From contig JAGTXZ010000014.1 in NCBI GenBank assembly GCA_018398575.1, positions 2,728,001-2,792,000 on the forward strand: a DNA stretch of 64,000 nt, written 5' to 3'. Source of the DNA: Ampelomyces quisqualis. Taxonomy: Eukaryota; Ascomycota; Dothideomycetes; Pleosporales; Phaeosphaeriaceae. The stretch's first letter is position 1. The number at the start of each line of letters is the position of its first letter. Positions 56,586 to 64,000 of the stretch are shown in pieces. The notes below the pieces were generated by a model. It saw only the letters and a program-made list of their open reading frames with translations, ran no database searches and was not told where the DNA came from. Position numbers and translations under genes: made by a program.

Positions 56586-58186
56586 GGTGTAAGTCGACAA
56601 AGATGTCCAGGCCGGGAACGAGGAACAGAGGGTCAAAAGGTGGCGCGGCGGACAAGCAGCTGCGGGGTTTTGTGTAAGGGCAGCGCCTGAGACGCGCGAT
56701 TATGCTACTCGGCGTACAAGCAAGCGCCTCGAGGTGGTTACGGGAAGCTACTGTTGTTTCGGTTCCGGCTCGTAGCACCGAGCGAGTAGTTGGTAGTCAC
56801 TTGGTAGCCACACGGCCGCGAGGGGTTTGTTCGCGGCTTGCGTGGGTCAGCGGGGGTTGTTGTGTGAGGGACGAGCAATTAGATAGCCATGGTCAGACGG
56901 ATACATCGCGTAGACATGTCGAGGGTAGGCAACCTTCAAGATCTGCACCACACCATGTCGCCTGTTGCCGCTAACTAGCCACAGGTTGAAAGGTGCCATG
57001 ACGACAGACCGCTCCCATTCTCTGGGAATGGATAGCGCACATACTCCGTAGCGGGCTGTCAACATACGGAGTACTTGCCTTGCCAAAACTACCAGGCCAC
57101 CAGCTCAATTCAAGTTGCTGGCCAATATCCGCGCTGGATCCAAACAGCGGTCAGAATGCCATATTCGGCCTAGTGCCCTCCTCCTATCTCGAGCGGCATC
57201 ACCGATCACAACATTGGCTTCTCCAGCATCTTCCCAGCCTCGTGCTGCCAGCCCACGTCGCGATGCAAATATCAAGGACGAAGGAATGTTTCCTTTTCCC
57301 ATCCATGACCGCTGTGCAGGACCTGGGCGCATCGAATGACGCACTACCCGCCTGCAGTATCTCTCATCCATACACCTATCCATCCACATGTCCTTGTGAC
57401 CCCCTCTCGAGGCGTCCCGCAAGCGATCTGCAAATATGCAGCGATAACACCATGACCGATGTGCAGCCATGACGATCAGCACAGACGTGTGCAAACGCGT
57501 GGGGCAACAATCCAGATGGCATTGCACTCGGACCATTTCCAGCGCAAAGACATAAAATAAAATCGAGGTCACCAGACCACTCGCTTTGGAATGTCCAGCT
57601 CACAGACACGATGAAACCCTTGCGATGCTGAAAGCGACTCCCAAGGGCCGTCCCTGTTCACCGCTCCTGTGACAAGAGGCGCCGTCTCTACCGAGAGTGT
57701 GCACGCACTCGGCACCTCCAGACTGCAACGCCCTGCAGCACATGAGAGCGCGAGAACCAATGACAACCCATCTCCAGCCTCCTCCAACCGACCGGAAATG
57801 GCGGGTCTGAAGAGATGGCAGTCGCCTAGCGTGCTCTTGTGTACCACCTACCCGTCCCCACTGAGAGACTAAGCGGGCAAGGAACAACTCAAGACGTTGT
57901 TGCAGTCGTCACAATCAAGGCTTTTGGACTCTACCTTGTAAGGCGTCTGTCGAGAAGACTGACAGCACTACATGGCGTCTCAGCGTGCAGAGTTTGTGTT
58001 CTCTTATGAGCAGATGGTACGGAATGCCGCGTGACAACGACCCCGTCAAGGGGTTCCAGGAGGAGCGCAACTCGATGCCATATCCGAGCCTACATTTCCA
58101 GCCACAGGGTTCGTAGCACAATGTCCCAAAGAAGGCGAGAGATAAGATATGTACATGTGATGCATGGAAGCTCTAGCGCTTTCCCG
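56586..58186. other. Intergenic, upstream of the claudin-like gene
   Basis: 1.6 kb with only chance frames (the longest 155 codons). Holds an inverted pair of the TACGGAGTA nonamer at 57042-57073. No RNA gene or repeat recognised. Confidence 0.5.
57042..57073. promoter_or_regulatory. Inverted pair of TACGGAGTA nonamers, copies 5 and 6
   Basis: TACTCCGTA at 57042-57050 faces TACGGAGTA at 57065-57073, with a 14-bp spacer. This perfect 9-bp inverted repeat lies 457-488 bp upstream of the claudin-like start codon (minus strand). Such a layout suits a dimeric DNA-binding protein; no binding factor can be named. Confidence 0.5.
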
Positions 58187-60312
58187 CTAGAAGAGCACCT
58201 CCTCCGCATTGGCTACTGGCTTTGCTTTAGGCTTCCGCAGCATGTCGTAGCACAGCAGCGACGTAGCGACGCTAACGTTCAGACTGTCAACGCCAACCTC
58301 GTCGACTTCACGACCTTGCCGGATCCCAACCTTGTAATGCGCCAGATTCAGCAGACTACCGCGAAGTCCCTCTCCCTCTGCACCCATCATTAGAATGGTA
58401 GGGCTTTCTGCGACGGGGCAGTGATCCGCCGGTAGTCGTTTCGTACTCCGTGGGATGGTATAGATGATGTTGCTGCTCGACGCATCCTGCACGTCGGTAT
58501 CCGTCGCCGATGGAGGAGGTATGGAATCACTGGCATAAATTGTCCAGCCAGCGCGCGCACTCTTCCCCAGAAAGTCTGTAGGCATAGAAATTTTGAAGAT
58601 AGGTATAGCTTCGGCAGCACCTGCGGACGCTTTGACCGCGATGTGACTCCATGGTGCGCTCTGGCGTGTTGGCGTTATGATGGCATCGGCACCCAAAAAG
58701 TACGCGGAGCGCGCAATGGCTCCAAGATTGCCCTCATCAAGCTGCGACAGTTAGCAAGAACATTGGAACATGACAAGGCACTTACCACGCCGTCGACGTA
58801 GATGATCAGAGGATATCTCCACCCAGCTGCTTTGTAAGAGTACAACTCTTGGTTGCCATTGACCACAGCATCCTCGGCACTTTGACTGCCCACTCCAACG
58901 CTGAAGCTCGCGTCCTCGACAGAAGCATTTTTCAGCTCGGTAATGGGGAGGGCGGGAAGTGGCGAGGACTCCAGTATCACTCCATTATGCGGTCGGCCGC
59001 TACTCGCCTTGTCCATAGCACGCAAATATTCATCTCCGACTTCATTCGTGATTGGGAACAGCTTGAGAGCCCTAATGCGGGTAAGTAGACCATCTCTGTT
59101 TGCGCCTCTCGAATGAACATAGATTTTGTAGAGCTTTCGCCGGTTCGCTTTCATTGCAGCCAGAACACTTGAGAATCCGTAGATGAACTCTGAAGCTGCG
59201 GTGGTGTATGGAAGTGACTCCACATCTCGTACCGAGGTCGTGGAGATGGCGTTGGCTACAAATCGTCCACCGGTGTTTGGCTGATCTCGCGGCTTGTCCC
59301 GAGGCGAGTAGCGCCCAGTATGCTCTCTGTCAGGACGTCCGCGGGAGAAAGAAGAAGCCCCATCGCGCTCTGTGAAGGTCCGCTCGGACCCTGACGACCG
59401 CTCTGGGCGAGCCTCATATCCATCTCGTTGGGGATGTTCTCTCGCTGTGCTGCGATCTGAGAATTTGGAACCGGTATCGTTGACCCTGTTGTCTCGGTCA
59501 AATGGCTTCCGTCCTCTGTCCCCAAACGACTCCCTTTCTCCGTCCCCGTAGGACCTCCTCTCTCCACTCCCATACGATTTTCTTTCTCCGTCCTCGTATG
59601 GCTTCCTTTCCCTTGCCTCAAAAGGCTTCCTCTCTCTATCGAAAGGCTTCCTCTCTCTGTCGAAAGGCTTCCTCTCTCTGTCAAAAGGCTTCCTCTCTCT
59701 ATCGAAAGGCTTCCTCTCTCTGTCGAAAGGCTTCCTCTCTCTGTCAAAAGGCTTCCTCTCTCTGTCAAAAGGCTTCCTCTCCCTGGCCTCGAATCCTCCT
59801 TCGCGTCGTGGTGGTCGCTCATCGCCTCGACCAAATCGATCTTCGCGCGGTTTTCGGGGTTCACTGCGGTACTCTGACGTCGGTCCTGAACCAGGCTTTC
59901 CCTCGCTATTCGGAGACCTGTCGAAATTGCTACGGGTCTCTGGTTTGTAGTCTTCATAACTACTAGGAAGATCGTCCCTAGACCGTGGCGGTCCTACACG
60001 CCCGAATCGACTGCTGCGTGGTGGCGCCGATCTATCATCTCCATCTCTTTGAGGCCTTGACCTACTGAAGGGTTTCCCCTCGGACTTGGACGGACCAAAG
60101 CGCTCTAGCCTCTTCGCACGACCGTCTTGGGTGAATCCATCATCATGTTGCTTAGGCGCCGCTTGCGCGCGGGGTCTGATAGGACGGTTGGGGTCACCTT
60201 GTCTGCCGCGCTCAATGGCAGCAGTGAGAGATTTGTAGCGGCAAAATATCTGCGGCAGACGTGATGATTGTGTCCGAAGTAAGGTACTACCAGCCAGGAA
60301 GTGGGAGATCAT
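58187..60312 (-). CDS. MRM1: Mitochondrial 21S rRNA 2'-O-methyltransferase Mrm1 with an expanded disordered region
   Basis: SpoU-family enzyme that methylates a ribose in mitochondrial large-subunit rRNA. Exons 60312-58786 and 58741-58187 (44-bp intron, GTAAGT donor, TCGCAG acceptor) give 693 aa. The N-terminus ('LLRTQSSRLPQIFCRYKSL') fits mitochondrial import. The substrate-binding domain starts about residue 370 ('EFIYGFSSVLAAMKANRRKL'); the three SpoU motifs follow the splice: 'DEGNLGAIARSAYFLGADAI', 'MMGAEGEGLR', 'VDSLNVSVATSLLCYDML'. Between targeting sequence and enzyme are about 300 Arg/Asp/Pro/Gly-rich residues, including seven KPFDRER heptads from a 21-bp minisatellite. The linker is much longer than in yeast Mrm1. 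Shares an upstream region with the remodeller gene. Confidence 0.9.
59620..59782 (-). repeat. 21-bp minisatellite inside MRM1
   Basis: About 7.5 tandem copies of a 21-bp unit (AAAGGCTTCCTCTCTCTGTC plus one base, plus strand), differing at one or two positions. On the minus strand each unit encodes KPFDRER. As 21 is a multiple of three, copy-number change would not break the frame. The array also leaves other frames open on both strands. Confidence 0.9.
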
Positions 60313-60710
60313 AACAATGATTGCTGGTTGTACAATTGTGGCAGTCTCGGAAAATGCGCCATGACCTCCAATTCCTCTCAGAAATTCTCCGCACAGACCG
60401 CATTGTATCCAGATCTGCTTAGCGTGTCGCGCATCGCGCAGTCACGCGTTTGCCGTTCCCACGATGTTCACCCATCGTCGTCCATCCAGCAACGGCAAAG
60501 CAGACGAAGCTTTCCCTCCACGCGCTCTCGTCACCCCTGCAGTCGCATAGCTGATCGAACACGCTCACTGGAATTGTACTCACCCACGCCCTCGCATTGA
60601 CTAGACTGCATCGCAGTTCCGATGCGCCTGTTCCCACGCATTTCCGCGTAACTCGGCACACCTCTTTGAGCTAGCGGCGTCTTGCTGTTTTGCCATTCTC
60701 TACCGACATC
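60313..60710. promoter_or_regulatory. Bidirectional promoter region between MRM1 and the remodeller
   Basis: Only 398 bp separate the start codons of the two divergent genes. No specific site recognised. Confidence 0.5.
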
Positions 60711-63700
60711 ATGAGTAGCGATGAAGACGGCGCAGCGCTCATGGCTGCATTCAAGCAGAGCGGCAGCCGCAGAGCTGCGCAACTGCCCTCGAGGCAGCGA
60801 GCCTCCAAGTCCCCCGATGTTGGCATACCGGATAGTAGCTCGACAGTCGATGGAGGTGGGAGCCGAGTAGCAGAATCACGAGGTCCTCGGCGGGCGATTT
60901 ATGTTCGGATCAAGCCAGTCCAGGATCGGCAAGCTTTCACATACTACGAACCGCGAGAAGAGGTGGAGAACATCTTGCGAGAGTTCAAGAGGAGGGGTGA
61001 TATGTATTACGCAGTCAAGCTTTTTGGCGACACGACCAAAGAGGTAAGTGCGCATGGTAAAGGCAGGGAAACCTATCCTTCGGGGGAAAGTAAAGGCAGA
61101 CCCGCTGAGGCGATTGCACTAAGAACGGCCTGCCTATATATCCCTCGATTTCCCTCCTGCTTGCACTCATCCCACAACTTAATCTCGATATTCTGACTAG
61201 GATCCCAGATAAACTTTGAAGAATTGCTCGACCTACCCGGCGGTCCCGAAGCGCTCCAACGATTTCAACCCGACGACGATCAAGCAACGACAAGTGCTGA
61301 CGAAGACATGCATCTTCGCCACCGCAATCCGAAAGTGAAGAAGAAAGATTTCGTAGATATCTCGACCATCGACTTTCCCTCCTCAGAGGAAGAGCAAGAG
61401 GAAGCCCCGACTGCGCGCGGAATTCGCAATGGCCGGGTACGAAAACGGGGGAGACCTGGACGTGGGACGGAACGCTCGTCGCGCGCTCGCTCAGGCGTTA
61501 GCGACCTCATCGACCTTTCCACCAGTGACGAGTCACAGCCCTCCGCACCTAAGAGACGGGGACGAAAGCGGAAACAGCAGCTAGAGCCTACTCGTCGGTC
61601 TTCCAGGCAACAGGTGGCGGTCACCACGTACGACGATACCGAAGACGAGGAAGAAGATGAGGAAGAAGATGGATCGAGTGACTCCGACATCCTTCGTTCT
61701 GACGTGCTTTTCGGGGGCAAGCGCAAGCGACAGTCATCGCGCCCTTCAAAGCCGGAGAAGCTTCACAGATCAGGCGTACGACAATCCGATCGATCAACGC
61801 GTACGACAAACAACATGCAAGAGGCGGGTATAGAGGATGTCTACCGTTCCGACTCCCAACCAAAGCCCCTTGCGCCTAAGTTGACACAAGTCCGCGAGAT
61901 CTTCCCCACCCTCCCCAGGAGCGATCTGTTTCGCGCACGCCATGCTGAAGGATGTGAAGTTTGCTACAGTGGTCCCAATGTCGCGCCGTTAATATACTGT
62001 CAAGGCTGTTCCCTGGCGTATCACAAGAACTGCATAGGGAACAGGTCCTCTCGCGAGCATCTGGTTACCAAGGTCGGCAACGAGAAATTTGTTCTTCAAT
62101 GCAAGCGGTGTATCAATTTCTATAAGAAGAAAGATGGCACTGCTCCAGATCTAGCCCGATGCCAGGACTGCACACAGCAAGGCACTTCTTGTAAACCTTA
62201 TCGCCATCGCAAGAGCACACAACAAGAAATGAAGGATCGAGAGGACAACGGCGGACAAGATCCGATTATCGACGTGGACCCGTCTCGCATCAACAACGCC
62301 CATAACGTTCTCTTCCGATGCACGAAATGCTCGCGAGCCTGGCACTACCACCATCTCCCTCCTCTGTCGCAGTATGCGATGGATATCAACAGAGACGACG
62401 AAGAGAGAGCAGATGAGCGATTCCGCGAATACTCCGACAAGTGGATGTGCAAAGAGTGCCAAGATACCGACAGTCAAAAAGTGAGCAGCCTCATCGCCTG
62501 GCGGCCATCTGATGTGGAGACCTATCGTCCAGGAGCCGCATGTGCTGTGATCAGCGAAGACGAGAAACAATACCTTGTCAAATGGGAGAATCAATCTTAC
62601 TTCCGAGCTGAATGGTTTTCCGGTGCCTGGACGTGGGGTGTGACTGCGCCTGCTATGCGCAAAGCCTTCTACAAGCGGGAGGATGGACCAAAGATGCGGA
62701 CCGAAGATGCTATACCCGAAGAGTATCTTCGTATTGATATAGTTCTCGACATCAAATTCACAAGTTATGTCGACGTACGCAGCGAGGAGATTGACAAAGC
62801 TCGCATCAAGGAGGTCGACAAGGCCCTGATCAAATACAAGGGTCTCGGCTACGAGGACGCTGTATGGGAGAAGGTACCTACTCCAGAAGATGGCGATAGG
62901 TGGCTGGACTTTGTCACTGCTTACAACGATTGGGTTGCCGGCCGCTATGTTCGATATCCGAAGCAAGGCCCATTGAAAGCACGTCTTGAAAAGGCTCGCA
63001 ACTCACCATTTGCCAAGTTGGAGAAAGACAAACAGCCAGACAATCTCGTTGGTGGCGAGCTCATGAAATATCAGCTTGATGGTCTGAACTGGCTGTACTA
63101 TCAATGGTACAAGCAATCGAACGGTATTTTGGCTGACGAGATGGGTCTCGGGAAGACGATCCAGGTCATTGCTTTCATGGCCACACTTGTTCAGGAACAC
63201 AACTGTTTCCCGTTTCTCATCGTCGTCCCAAACTCGACAGCTGCAAATTGGCGTCGAGAGATCAAGCAGTGGATCCCTTCCTTGCGCGTCGTAGCCTATT
63301 TTGGATCTGCTCAAGCACGCGACATGGCAAAGAAGTACGAGTTGTACCCAGAAAACGCCAAAGAGCTCCGCTGTCATATCGTAGTCACATCCTACGAAGC
63401 GGCATCGGATGACAGCTGCAGGCGCATGTTTCGCAGCGTCAACTGGGGCGGACTCATCGTCGATGAAGGCCAGCGTCTGAAGAACGACAAAAGTCAGCTA
63501 TACACCGCTCTCAATGCCGTCAAGGCTCCGTTCAGGCTCCTCATGACAGGCACGCCGTTGCAAAACAACATTAGGGAGCTTTTCAACTTGCTGCAATTCG
63601 TCGACGACACGGTTGACGCCGCCGATCTCGAGGAAAAGTATGCGGAGACGACTTCTGAGAACATCAGAGAGCTCCACGCCCAAATTCGACCATACGTTCT

Positions 63701-64000
63701 CCGGCGCACCAAGGCCCAAGTACTCACTTTCCTTCCGCCCTTGGGACAGGTAATCTTGCCAATATCGATGAGCCATCTCCAGAAGCAATTGTACAAATCG
63801 ATTTTGTCGAAGCGGCCTGAGCTGTTAAAGGCTCTCTTCATCTCGGACAAATCACTCAAGCAACAGGAGCGAGCGAATTTGAGCAACATTCTCATGCAGC
63901 TGAGAAAATGCTTATGCCACCCCTTTGTCTACAGTCGCGAGATCGAGGAGCGAACAGACATTGCTGCTGTCTCCCACCGCAATCTAGTCGAGGCATCGGC
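60711..64000 (+). CDS. Chromatin remodeller of Mit1/CHD type (PHD-like fingers, chromo-like, SNF2 ATPase), partial
   Basis: Exon 1 is 60711-61043 (111 codons); a 165-bp intron (61044-61208, GTAAGT donor, CCCAG acceptor) leads to an exon open to the right edge, about 1041 residues in the window. A long acidic/basic stretch is followed by two Cys/His-rich fingers: 'CEVCYSGPNVAPLIYCQGCS' with 'AYHKNC' (about residue 360), and 'CQDCTQQGTSCKPYRH', 'FRCTKCSRAWHYHHLPP', 'WMCKECQ' (430-530). A chromo-like segment ends 'YEDAVWEKV'. The SNF2 domain starts near residue 729 with 'ELMKYQLDGLNWLYYQW', motif I 'ILADEMGLGKTIQVI', motif II 'LIVDEGQRLKN', motif III 'LLMTGTPLQNN'. This resembles S. pombe Mit1 and animal Mi-2/CHD3, which act in heterochromatin silencing complexes. 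The helicase C lobe is cut off. Confidence 0.88.

Noticed and set aside
59256..59966. Repeat-rich frames on both strands over the MRM1 minisatellite
   Set aside because: The 21-bp repeat keeps several frames open; only the MRM1 frame connects to a recognisable enzyme.
62151..62966. 271-codon minus-strand frame
   Set aside because: Antisense to the remodeller exon, which carries clear PHD and chromo-like motifs.

Overview
The window reads as nuclear DNA of a filamentous ascomycete, most likely a dothideomycete. The evidence is short introns (about 44-105 bp, one of 165 bp) with near-consensus donors, a velvet-family regulator (VosA type), Dfg5/Dcw1-type GH76 and Sct1-type acyltransferase genes, and fungus-only families (DUF7907, DUF6536, F-box-like 'LPAELR' proteins). 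I rebuilt about 20 protein genes, two of them cut by or reaching the window edges. I saw no rRNA, tRNA, CRISPR array or autonomous transposon gene.

Left part (1-24.7 kb). A Cdc4-type F-box/WD40 gene runs off the left edge and is divergent from a meiotic Hop1 homologue with HORMA, PHD and winged-helix parts. Next come a large disordered protein, an F-box-like protein, a histidine phosphatase, and two secreted proteins on the minus strand (PLC-like phosphodiesterase and DUF7907). A 364-bp non-autonomous DNA transposon with long inverted repeats and a 9-bp target duplication lies just beyond them. A small mitochondrial protein, a multipass membrane protein and an Avt3/Avt4-type vacuolar amino-acid transporter follow.

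Middle part (24.7-39.2 kb). This is the gene-sparse section: a decayed gene, a lone cytochrome P450, about 4 kb without a recognisable gene upstream of vosA, then a divergent pair formed by a fungal Hsp70-like ATPase (with one GC-AG intron) and a coiled-coil protein.

Right part (39.2-64 kb). This is mostly housekeeping: CDC45 (two MluI cell-cycle boxes upstream), the Sct1/Gpt2 glycerol-3-phosphate acyltransferase, a GPI-type GH76 enzyme, a coiled-coil/disordered protein, a DUF6536 membrane protein, a claudin-like four-helix membrane protein, mitochondrial rRNA methyltransferase MRM1 carrying an expanded 21-bp minisatellite, and, divergent from it, a chromo/PHD/SNF2 remodeller of the Mit1/CHD type cut by the right edge.

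The genes do not form one pathway. Loose themes are cell cycle and chromosomes (Cdc4, Hop1, Cdc45, remodeller) and cell surface or secretion (PLC-like, DUF7907, GH76, claudin-like). The most distinctive non-genic signals are the MITE, a nonamer (TACGGAGTA) repeated in six upstream positions, the minisatellite inside MRM1, and the long leader region of vosA. No clearly new biological system was found.
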